Made by a program: the position numbers and the translations under genes
Shown here: positions 34,627 to 42,440 of the stretch, piece by piece
Layout of the letters: each line of letters begins with the position of its first letter
Numbering within the stretch: position 1 is the first letter of the stretch
NCBI GenBank assembly: GCA_020633465.1
Contig: JACKDN010000024.1
Coordinates: 3,501 to 67,500 of the forward strand
Origin: Myxococcales bacterium
GTDB taxonomy: Bacteria; Myxococcota_A; Bradymonadia; UBA7976; UBA1532
DNA: 64,000 nucleotides
Direction: 5' to 3'
Notes under the pieces: generated by a model
Seen by the model: the letters and a program-made list of their open reading frames with translations, nothing else
Database searches by the model: none
What the model was told of the DNA's origin: nothing

Positions 34627-35342
34627 ACCCCGAGGCCCAGCCAGTGGCGCGCGAAGTTGCGCAGCAGGGTGGCGCCGGTGTCGCAGTCGACCACCGCCGC
34701 CAGCAGCCGCTCGGCCGCGCCCGGGCCCGACTCCGCGTCGATCAGGTGGGCGCGCGCCGCGATCACCGTGCGGATGGCCTCGGCGTCGAACTCGGGGTGG
34801 AACTGCACGGTGCGCGTGTTCGGCCCCAGCGCCATCGCCTGCACCGGCGTCAGCGGCGTGCGCGCCAGCACCGTCGCCCCGGGCGGCAGATCGAGCACCG
34901 CGTCGACGTGCGTCTCGATGGCCGGGAACAGCGGCCCCAGCCCCTCGAACAGCGGATCGTCGACGACCACCTCGATGTCGCAGACGCCGATCTCGCGCCC
35001 GTGCGGGTTGGGCCCCGACGCGCCGCCCAGCGTGTCGGCCAGCAGCTGGTGCCCATAGCACACGCCCAGGATGGGCACGCCCGCTTCGTGCGCCTCGGCC
35101 AACCACCCGCCACAGCGCACCGACCAGGGCTCCTGATGGTGCACCGACGACGAGCTGCCGGTGACGAAGACGCCGTCCACGCCGTCCGGCGCCGGAAGCG
35201 GCGCGTCGACGTCCATGCCGTCGATCACCTCGAGACGGTCCACGGGCCAGCCGAGGCGCCGGGCGAACCAGGCCTCGTACTCACCGTGGCTGGCCAGAAG
35301 ATCGGAGACGGGGCGACCGGTGCGCAGCAGGATGGGCTTCAT
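34623..35342 (-). CDS. Class I glutamine amidotransferase-like protein
   Basis: A 239-residue stand-alone GATase1 domain. The nucleophile elbow GVCYGHQ holds Cys95, and QFHPEFD supplies His182 and Glu184, so the triad is complete. The sequence resembles the GMP-synthase-like amidotransferases that occur without a synthetase partner, including gamma-glutamyl hydrolase-like and stress-related members; the ammonia acceptor or substrate is unknown. The ATG at 35342 starts MKPILLRTG and is preferred to the longer frame, which is antisense to the CysZ-like gene. Translationally coupled to mobA. Confidence 0.85.
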   Translation of the reverse strand: MKPILLRTGRPVSDLLASHGEYEAWFARRLGWPVDRLEVIDGMDVDAPLPAPDGVDGVFVTGSSSSVHHQEPWSVRCGGWLAEAHEAGVPILGVCYGHQLLADTLGGASGPNPHGREIGVCDIEVVVDDPLFEGLGPLFPAIETHVDAVLDLPPGATVLARTPLTPVQAMALGPNTRTVQFHPEFDAEAIRTVIAARAHLIDAESGPGAAERLLAAVVDCDTGATLLRNFARHWLGLGV

Positions 35343-35381
35343 GGCGCCCAAGGTAGGGCCGCCTCCGGCCGCCCGCAAGGC

Positions 35382-35410
35382 TGGCGCGGCGCGGCCGGCC
35401 GACGTAGCGT
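35382..35410 (+). promoter_or_regulatory. Possible promoter of the CysZ-like gene
   Basis: TGGCGC (35382-35387), 17 bases, then TAGCGT (35405-35410), the same arrangement as before deoC. A GGAGG site at 35433-35437 precedes the ATG at 35442. Confidence 0.3.
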
Positions 35411-35441
35411 GGCCCTCTCGTGACTGCCGCCCGGAGGCCTC

Positions 35442-36179
35442 ATGGCCAGCCCCCTCGCCGGTCCCGCCGCGTATGCCCGCGCCATCGGGCTGCTGGCCCG
35501 CAACCCTTCGCTGGTGGTGTGGGGCCTGGTGCCGGCCGCGGTCACCTTCGTCCTCTCGGTCGCCGCCGTCTGGGCCGCCATCAGTTACGGCGACGATCTG
35601 CTCGCCGCCCTCTGGACCGAGCCCGACGCCGGGTGGCTGCACGGGATCTGGGTCGCGGGCCGCTGGCTCCTGTCGGCCGCGTCGGCCCTGCTCTCGCTCT
35701 TCGTCACGCCCTGGCTGGTGATGTTGGTGGGCCTGCCCCTGTGCGAACCCCTCGCCGAGCGCGCGGACGCCCTGCTCGGCGGCCCGCCGCCCTCGGGCGG
35801 CCTCGTCGCCGGCATCGTCGACGCCCTCGTCAGCTCGCTCGGCATCCTCGCGCTCGGCCTCGCCGGCGCCATCGCCTTCGGCATCCTGGGCCTCGTCCCC
35901 GGCGTCGCGCTGATCACCGCGCCCTTCGTTGCCTTCGTCTGGACGCCCATGTTCCTCGCCTTCGACCTCTACGACAGCACCTTGGCGCGCCGGCAGATCC
36001 CCTTCCGCCGCAAGCTGGCCCTCACCTTCGGCCACCCGGTGCACAGCGTCGGGCTCGGGCTCATCGGCGGCCTGCTGGTGTCGATCCCCGTGGTGAACCT
36101 GTTCGGGCTGCCCATCGCCGTGGTCGCGGGGGTCGCCGCCGTGCGCGACCTCGAGACGCGCGGCGCCCTGCGCGGCTGA
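35442..36179 (+). CDS. EI24/CysZ-family membrane protein
   Basis: A 245-residue protein with about five to six membrane segments and the family pattern GPAAYARAIGLLARNPSLVVWGLVPAAV at the N-terminus and FVWTPMFLAFDLYDSTLARRQIPFRRKL in the last third. E. coli CysZ of this family conducts sulfate; many other members are uncharacterised. No sulfate-assimilation genes adjoin it, so sulfate transport is not claimed. It has a good ribosome binding site, is divergent from the amidotransferase gene, and ends four bases before the convergent FHA gene. Confidence 0.8.
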   Translation: MASPLAGPAAYARAIGLLARNPSLVVWGLVPAAVTFVLSVAAVWAAISYGDDLLAALWTEPDAGWLHGIWVAGRWLLSAASALLSLFVTPWLVMLVGLPLCEPLAERADALLGGPPPSGGLVAGIVDALVSSLGILALGLAGAIAFGILGLVPGVALITAPFVAFVWTPMFLAFDLYDSTLARRQIPFRRKLALTFGHPVHSVGLGLIGGLLVSIPVVNLFGLPIAVVAGVAAVRDLETRGALRG

Positions 36180-36183
36180 CCGG

Positions 36184-36699
36184 TCACCCCAGCAGCGCCC
36201 ACAGGGCCGCCCCGGCGCCCGCCGCCGCCGCCGCCAGGGCCGCCACCTCGAGCGGCGTCCACCGCGGCGGCGCCGCCGCCCCCGCGGGCGCCGCGTCGAC
36301 GATCTGCACCCCCTGCGCGGCCGCCAGCTCGCGCACGATGCTCTCGGTGTCGCGGCTGTTGGTCGTCAGCCCGGCCTCGGCGTCCACGAACACCTCGACG
36401 ACGAAGGGCCCGATGCGCAGCACCTCGCCGTCGCGCAGCGGCACCGCCGTGCCTGCGGGCAGCCGCTCGTCCCCCCGCCACGTGCCGTGCGTGCTGCCGG
36501 CGTCGACCATCACCCAGCCCGCGTCGCGCCGCAGCAGCCGCAGGTGCTCGGCGCTCACCCCGTCGTCGGCCAGGCGCAGCGCGCAGTGCGCCGCGCGACC
36601 CAGCAGGACCTCCGCCTCGCGCACCCGGCGCACCTCGGCCGCCCCCGGGGGGCGCCGCACGCTGATGATCAGATCGGGCATCGCCACGCCGCGCATCAT
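36184..36699 (-). CDS. FHA-domain protein with C-terminal membrane anchor
   Basis: A 171-residue protein. Residues about 20-100 form a forkhead-associated domain: LLGRAAHCALRL, SAEHLRLL and DAGSTHGTWRGDE correspond to the Arg, Ser/His and Asn-equivalent loops that bind phosphothreonine, though the final Asn is replaced by His in STHGT. A Pro/Ala linker leads to a hydrophobic C-terminal tail of about 25 residues that likely anchors it in the inner membrane with the FHA domain inside. Its ATG overlaps the comEC stop (ATGA). The kinase partner is not visible. Confidence 0.8.
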   Translation of the reverse strand: MMRGVAMPDLIISVRRPPGAAEVRRVREAEVLLGRAAHCALRLADDGVSAEHLRLLRRDAGWVMVDAGSTHGTWRGDERLPAGTAVPLRDGEVLRIGPFVVEVFVDAEAGLTTNSRDTESIVRELAAAQGVQIVDAAPAGAAAPPRWTPLEVAALAAAAAGAGAALWALLG

Positions 36700-38897
36700 C
36701 GCACGCCGCCCTCGGCCCCGCACCCCGCCGGCGCCAGCGTCCGCGGCAGCCGCCCGGCCGCGTCCACGCGCGCGGCGGATCCGAACACGAGGCGCACCAG
36801 GCCGTCGCGGTCCGTCCGCCACCCGGTGATCCCGCGCCGCCGGTAGCGCCGCACCACGTCCGGGTGCGGGAAGCCGTACCGGTTGTCGCGCCCCACGTTG
36901 AAGACCACGCCGCGCGGGCACAGCGCGTCGAGCAACGCCGGGCCGCTGCTGGTGCGGCTGCCGTGGTGGGGGGCCTTCAGCAGCGCCACCGGCCGGGGGC
37001 CGGTCGCCAAGAGCCGCGCCTCGCCGGCCGACTCCAGATCACCGGTCAGCAGCACCGCCGCCCCTGGCCCGTCCACCCGCACCACCAGCGACGCGTCGTT
37101 CTCGCTCAGCCGCGCCGGTGGCCCCGACAGCCGCGTCTGCCAGCGCAGCGCCCCGAGCGCGCCAGCCGGCTCCCCCACCCGGAACGCCACCCCCCGCCGC
37201 GCCCCGGCCGCCCGCGCCGCGCGCCACGGCGGCGACGGCGATCGGCGACCGTTCCACCAGACGGTCCCCACCGGCAGCGCGCCGATCAGCGCCGCCAGCC
37301 CGCCCGTGTGATCCGGATGCAGGTGCGAGATCACGACGTCGTCCAGCCGCGCCACGCCCAGGTGTCGCAGGTGCGCGAACAGGCGGCGCGCCTCGACGTC
37401 CGGCCCGGCGTCCACCAGCAGCGTCCGGCCGCCGCCCCGGACGACGATGGCGTCCCCCTGCCCCACCGGCACCACGTCCAGGGCCTCGGCGGGCGGCCGC
37501 AGCACGCCCCACGCGCCCAGCGCGGCGACCACCGCCAGCGCCGCCGGTCCGCGGCGTCCGGTCGCCACCGCCACCAGCCCCACCAGCGGCAACGCCAGCA
37601 GCGGCGCCGCGTGCGCGCCCACCACCCGCGCCCCGCCGGTGAGCTCGGCCAGCGCCTCGGCCGCCGCGATCAGCACCTCGGCCCCCCACGCGGCCGCGTC
37701 CAGCACGACCGACGTCCACGACGACACCGCCAGGCCCAGCGCGCCCAGCGGCACCAGCACCGTCGCCGCCACCGGCGTCAGCAGCACGTTCGCCAGCGGC
37801 GCGGCCGGCGCCACGGTGCCGAAGTGCCAGGCCTGGATGGGGGCCGTCGCCGCCGAGGCCACCACCGCGGCCAGCACCGCCGCGCGCAGCCCCCGCGCCT
37901 TCGGCGCCAGGCTCAGCAGCGCCGCCACCGCCCCGAAGGACAGCTGGAAGCCGGGCTCGGCCGCCGCCCCCGGCACCGCCGCCATCACCGCCAGCGCGGC
38001 CAGCCCCAGCAGATCCAGGGTGTCCGAGGGCCGCCCCAGCAGCCGCCCGACCACCACCAGGCCCACCATCAGGCCGGCCCGACAGGCGCTCAGCGGGAAC
38101 TGCGCCAGCGCCACGTAGGCGAGCGCCGCGGGCAGCGCCGCCGCCGCGCCCCACCGCCCCGGATCGACCGCCCCCGCGCGCCGGGCCAGCGCCGCGACCA
38201 GCAGCGCGACCACCCAGGCCAGCCCGCCGACGTGCAGGCCGCTGACCGCCAGCAGATGCCCGGTGCCCGTGTCTTCGAGCGCCCGCCGCGCCACCGCCGG
38301 CACCGCCGCCCGGTCGCCCAGCAGCAGCCCGCCAGCAGCCCCGCGCCCGTCCGTCGATCCAGCGCCGCCAGGCGCGCCCGCGCCGCCGCCCGCCCCGGAC
38401 CAGCGCCTCGGCCGCCGCCCCCGCCGGCCGGACCAGGATCAGCGGCCCGCGCGCCCGCGCCACCACGTCGCGGCGCCGCCCTCGGGCCGCGGGATCGTAG
38501 TCCCCGGGCCCCAGCGCGCCCCGCAGCGGCTGCGACGCGCGTACGACGCGCACCCGCGCGCCCTCGGCCAGCCCCGTCGGTCGCCCTTCCAGCCACACCT
38601 CGACCCCGGCCTCGGGCGCGCGCACCGGCCGCACCACGACCTGCCAGCGGTCCCCCCGCGCCGTCACCGACGCCACGTCCGCCTCGAAGGGCGCCCCCGG
38701 CGGCGCCCTCGGGCACGCGCCCGCCGGCGGCCATCGCGCCGGCCGCGCCCGCCGCCAGCAGCGCCCGCGCGTCCCCGTCGCAGCAGCGCCACGAGCAGCG
38801 CGCCCACCACCAGCGCCCACGCCGCGACGGGCGCCGCCTGCCCGACCGCGCCGCCCGCGCCGAACGCCATCGCCACCCTCAGCCAAGGTCGATCCAC
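36696..38897 (-). pseudogene. comEC: ComEC/Rec2 DNA uptake channel, interrupted by four single-base shifts
   Basis: ComEC carries transforming DNA across the inner membrane. Visible parts are the membrane N-terminus (VAMAFGAGGAVGQAAPVAAWALVV), the OB-fold DUF4131 region (GAPFEADVASVTARGDRWQVVV), the competence core (GHLLAVSGLHVGGLAW, QFPLSACRAGLMV) and a C-terminal metallo-beta-lactamase domain (SHLHPDHTGG, HHGSRTSSG). The single polypeptide is split: two apparent extra G bases near 38775 and 38693 and two apparent losses near 38378 and 38330, all in G/C runs. The four changes cancel, so start and end share one frame. About 730 residues are expected. The GTG at 38897 (after ggaggggcc) or the ATG at 38870 may start it. 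The 535-residue C-terminal frame is open. Confidence 0.8.
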
Positions 38898-39021
38898 GGC
38901 CCCTCCGTCCGATCGGACGGCCCCCTATCGGACAACGGCGGCGCGTGTTGCGCGCGGCGGCCACTTTTCCCGAAATTTCCCGGTCGCCCCCCTCCGCCGG
39001 CCGCGCCCCCGGGGGTTTTGC

Positions 39022-39051
39022 TTGGTTCACCCGCCCGGCCCGTGCTAGGAG
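39022..39051 (+). promoter_or_regulatory. Sigma-70-like promoter upstream of the polytopic membrane protein
   Basis: TTGGTT (39022-39027), 18 bases, TAGGAG (39046-39051). The ATG at 39060 is nine bases beyond, and no ribosome binding site is evident, so the message may be leaderless. Confidence 0.4.
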
Positions 39052-39059
39052 CCGGCCCC

Positions 39060-40430
39060 ATGCGCCTGCCTGTCATGCTGTTCTTCGTCGGCGCGGCCGT
39101 GTTCGCCGCCTTCGCCGGCGGCCGCCTGAAGATCCACAGCGACGACAACCACTTCGTGTACCTCGCCGACGCCTTCCTGCAGGGCAAGGTCGAGCTGACC
39201 CGTCAGCCGCATCATCAGAACGACTGGGCCAGCTACGACGTGCTGCAGCTGAAGGGGGCCTCGGCCGAGCAGTACGGCGAGCAGGTGAAGGGCTTCTTCA
39301 CCCACCGATCGGGCAAGCCCAACCAGTTCCGCACGCTGGCCGGCGACGAGATCGACATCCCCCGGCGCGACCGCGGCGCCAGCGAGCGGCGCTACTTCGT
39401 CTCGTTCCCGCCGATGCCCGCGGTGCTGATGATGCCCTTCGTCGCGGCGGTGGGGTACGGCGCCAACGACGTCCTCTTCACCGTCCTCTTCGCCGGCCTC
39501 AACGTGATGCTGATCTTCTTGTGGCTCGAGCGCCTGCGCGATCTCGGCCACAGCCAGCGCAGCACCCGCGAGAACCTCTGGCTGACCGTCTTCTTCGCCT
39601 TCGGCAGCGCCCACCTGTGGTGCGCCGTGCTCGGCCAGGTGTGGTTCACCGCGCTCATCGTCGGCGTCACCTTCAACCTGCTCTATCTCTACTTCGCGGT
39701 GGACGCCCGACGCCCGCTCCTGGCCGGCCTGTGCCTCGCGGCGGCCTTCTCCACCCGCGCCTCACTGCTGTTCGCGGCCGTCTTCTTCTACCTGCAGCTG
39801 TTCTTCCCCAACGACGGCGAGCGCCGCTCGACCCGCGATCTGATCAACCGCTTCGTGGCCTTCAGCACCCCGTGCGTGCTCGTGGGCGTCGCGCTCCTGC
39901 TCTACAACCACGCCCGCTTCGACCGCCTCACCGAGTTCGGCCACCTCTACCTGGCCAACGGCACCCTGCCCCGTATCCGCGACTTCGGGCTGTTCCACCC
40001 GAACTTCCTCGCCCGCAACCTGACCGCGGCCTTCACCCTCACCCCGCGCATCACCCCCGACGCGCCCTACGTCGAGATCAGCCGCCACGGCATGAGCCTG
40101 CTGCTCACCTCGCCGGCCCTCGCCCTCGTCCTGTGGCCGGTGCGCCGCGTGCCCCTCGCCCGGGCCCTGGGCATCAGCGCCCTGGTCATCGCGGTGCCGA
40201 TCTTCTTCTATCAGAACACCGGCTGGGAGCAGTTCGGCTTCCGCTTCTCCCTCGACTTCCTGCCCTACCTCACCGGCTGCCTCGCCCTCGGCGGCCGCCC
40301 GCTCACCCGCTGGGTGCAGGCGGCGATCATCGCCGGCGTCCTGGTCAACGCCTTCGGCGCCGTCACCTTCAAGCGCGGCGGCATGGGCAAGCTGTACGGC
40401 AACTTCATGACCGAAGAGCCCACCCGCTGA
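39060..40430 (+). CDS. Polytopic membrane protein, possible GT-C glycosyltransferase
   Basis: A 456-residue protein with about ten to eleven membrane segments. A first large loop after helix 1 contains SDDNHFVYLADAFLQGK, an acidic motif resembling the catalytic loop of GT-C glycosyltransferases that use lipid-linked sugars. Between helices are YNHARFDRLTEFGHLY and NTGWEQFGFRFSLDFLPYL, the latter common in Myxococcota and Planctomycetota membrane proteins of unknown role. A transferase role is inferred from the loop only. The frame extends far upstream antisense to comEC, which is not credible as protein. Confidence 0.6.
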   Translation: MRLPVMLFFVGAAVFAAFAGGRLKIHSDDNHFVYLADAFLQGKVELTRQPHHQNDWASYDVLQLKGASAEQYGEQVKGFFTHRSGKPNQFRTLAGDEIDIPRRDRGASERRYFVSFPPMPAVLMMPFVAAVGYGANDVLFTVLFAGLNVMLIFLWLERLRDLGHSQRSTRENLWLTVFFAFGSAHLWCAVLGQVWFTALIVGVTFNLLYLYFAVDARRPLLAGLCLAAAFSTRASLLFAAVFFYLQLFFPNDGERRSTRDLINRFVAFSTPCVLVGVALLLYNHARFDRLTEFGHLYLANGTLPRIRDFGLFHPNFLARNLTAAFTLTPRITPDAPYVEISRHGMSLLLTSPALALVLWPVRRVPLARALGISALVIAVPIFFYQNTGWEQFGFRFSLDFLPYLTGCLALGGRPLTRWVQAAIIAGVLVNAFGAVTFKRGGMGKLYGNFMTEEPTR

Positions 40431-40458
40431 GCGGGCCTCGCGGCGCGCCGCGACCCTT

Positions 40459-40487
40459 TTGGTCGCCCGCCGACCGGGTGCTATAAC
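40459..40487 (+). promoter_or_regulatory. Sigma-70-like promoter of the REC-DUF4388-J-TPR / FHA operon
   Basis: TTGGTC (40459-40464), 17 bases, TATAAC (40482-40487) with TG one base before the -10 (extended -10). A six-pair hairpin gcgacc/ggtcgc overlaps the -35 (40450-40466). This is the best promoter match in the window; the ATG is 85 bases downstream. Confidence 0.55.
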
Positions 40488-40571
40488 ATCGGGCAGCGTC
40501 CGGCGAACCCCGCGCACCGCCGGGCCCCGGACCACCCGTTCCCCGGCCAGCGCCGGGCCAAGAGGCGGTGC

Positions 40572-42440
40572 ATGGCGTCGGCACACGTCCTGGTCATCGA
40601 GGACAACCCCCGCATCGGCGGCAAGCTGGTCGAGGTGCTCGAGGCGCGTGGCTTCGGCGCCACCCTCGCCACCGACGCCGCCAACGGGCTGGCCCTCTTT
40701 CGCGCGATGCGCCCCGACGCCGTCCTGCTCGAGCTGCTGGTGCCCGGCGAGTCCGGTGATCTCGTCTCGGCCCTGCGCGCCCTCGACGACGAGGTGCCGC
40801 TGCTGATCATGTCCACCTCGCCCGCCGCCGGCCGCCAGCTCGCCGAGCGCGACGCCGGCCGCGTGCAGGGCTTCCTGCTCAAGCCCTTCCGCGTGCCCGC
40901 CCTGCTCGACGCCCTCGGGCGCGCCCTCGATCTCGGCGGCTCGGCCCCCGATCCCCGCGTGCCCGCCCAGCGCACCGGCGCCCTCGACGACGATCACTCC
41001 TTCGCCACGGTCCTGCTCGACGCCGTCGTCGCCGGCGCCACCGGCGTCCTGCGCATGGAGAAGGACGGCGTCCGCCGCGCCGTGTACCTGGTCAACGGCC
41101 TGCCCGTCTTCGCCGAGAGCAACCTGCTCGGCGAGACCTTCGGGCGCTACCTGCTGCACCGCGGCGTCATCGACCGCGCCCAGTACGCCCAGGTGCAGGC
41201 CCACATGCGCGCCGCCGGCGTCCGGCAGGGCGAGGCCCTCGTCGCCCTCGGCATCCTCGAGGACCACGAGGTCTACGGCCTGCTGCGCGGGCAGGTGCGC
41301 GAGCGCGTCATCCGCTGCTTCGACTGGCCCGGCGCCACCTTCGCCTTCCACGCCGACGACACCTTCGTCGACGAGAAGCTGCTGTTCCCGATGAACCCGA
41401 TGAACCTGCTGGTCGAGGGCACCGCCCGCCGGCTCAGCCCGCGCCTCTTGCAGGCCTGGTTCGACACCCACCGCGATCAGCGCGTCGCCCTGACCCCGCG
41501 CGCCGAGCCCCTCGCGCCCTACCTGGCCCGGCTGCAGCGCGATCCGCCCCTGGCCGCCGTCCTCGCCGATCGCCCGACCGTCGACGCCGTCGCCCGGGCC
41601 CTGCGGCTTGTCGAGACGCGGGCCGCCGCCATCCTGCGCGCCCTGTCCGATCTCGACGTCGTCGAGGTGGGCGCCCCGGCCCTGGGCGCCGACGACACCG
41701 TGGCCGTCCTCGCAGACGAGCCCACCTCACCCGACGAGGCCCGCGGTGCGGTGGCCTTCGACGATCCCCGCGACGTCGATCACGCCACCCCGTCGCCGCC
41801 CGATCCCGTCGCGCGCCGCGTCTTCGCCCGCTACCTGGCCACCCGCGGTGGCGATCACTTCTCGGTGCTGGGCCTGCCGCGCGACGCCGACGGCGAAGCG
41901 GTCGAGGCCGCGTGGTTGGCGCTCAGCCGCGACTTCCACCCCGACGTCTTCGCCGCCCACCCCGACTCCGAGGTCCGCGCCCGCGCCAAGGAGATCTTCG
42001 TGCGGGGCAGCGTCGCCTTCGGCGTCCTGGCCGACGAAGCGGGCCGCGCGGCGTACCGGGCCAGCCTGCGCCCGGCCCGCCCCGACTCCACCCTGCGCAG
42101 CATGGACGCCGAGGCCCACTACCTCGAGGGCGAGCGGCTCTTGACCTCGGGCGACGCGGTCGGCGCGCGCGATGCCTTCGCCCGCGCCCGCGCCGGCGAT
42201 CCCGACGAGCCGCTCTACGAGATGTACCTCGGCTGGGCCGCCTGGCGCGCGGCGCCCGACGCCGCCACCCGCTCCGACGCCGAGGCCCTGCTGCGCCGCG
42301 CCGTCGAGCGCGATCCGGCCAACGCCCTCGGCCACGCGCTGCTGGCCCGACTGTGCGCCGCCGACGACCGCGCCGGCGAGGCGGCCGACCACGAGGCGCG
42401 CGCCGAGCGCCTCGGCGCGCGCCCGTCCGCCGTCAGGTGA
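40572..42440 (+). CDS. Fusion of pseudo-receiver, DUF4388, J-domain and TPR
   Basis: A 622-residue cytoplasmic protein. Residues 5-120 are a response-regulator receiver fold with Asp11, Thr82 and Lys104 in place, but the phospho-acceptor position is Glu54 (VLLELLVPG) instead of Asp, so it may be locked in an active-like state. Residues about 137-270 match DUF4388 (PATAN), common in deltaproteobacterial gliding and regulatory proteins. Residues about 432-485 are a J-domain with an intact HPD at 456-458, able in principle to stimulate a DnaK. The last 120 residues are TPR-like. The stop overlaps the FHA gene start (GTGA), pointing to a shared complex. A function in motility or cell polarity is inference from similar architectures. 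Confidence 0.8.
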   Translation: MASAHVLVIEDNPRIGGKLVEVLEARGFGATLATDAANGLALFRAMRPDAVLLELLVPGESGDLVSALRALDDEVPLLIMSTSPAAGRQLAERDAGRVQGFLLKPFRVPALLDALGRALDLGGSAPDPRVPAQRTGALDDDHSFATVLLDAVVAGATGVLRMEKDGVRRAVYLVNGLPVFAESNLLGETFGRYLLHRGVIDRAQYAQVQAHMRAAGVRQGEALVALGILEDHEVYGLLRGQVRERVIRCFDWPGATFAFHADDTFVDEKLLFPMNPMNLLVEGTARRLSPRLLQAWFDTHRDQRVALTPRAEPLAPYLARLQRDPPLAAVLADRPTVDAVARALRLVETRAAAILRALSDLDVVEVGAPALGADDTVAVLADEPTSPDEARGAVAFDDPRDVDHATPSPPDPVARRVFARYLATRGGDHFSVLGLPRDADGEAVEAAWLALSRDFHPDVFAAHPDSEVRARAKEIFVRGSVAFGVLADEAGRAAYRASLRPARPDSTLRSMDAEAHYLEGERLLTSGDAVGARDAFARARAGDPDEPLYEMYLGWAAWRAAPDAATRSDAEALLRRAVERDPANALGHALLARLCAADDRAGEAADHEARAERLGARPSAVR

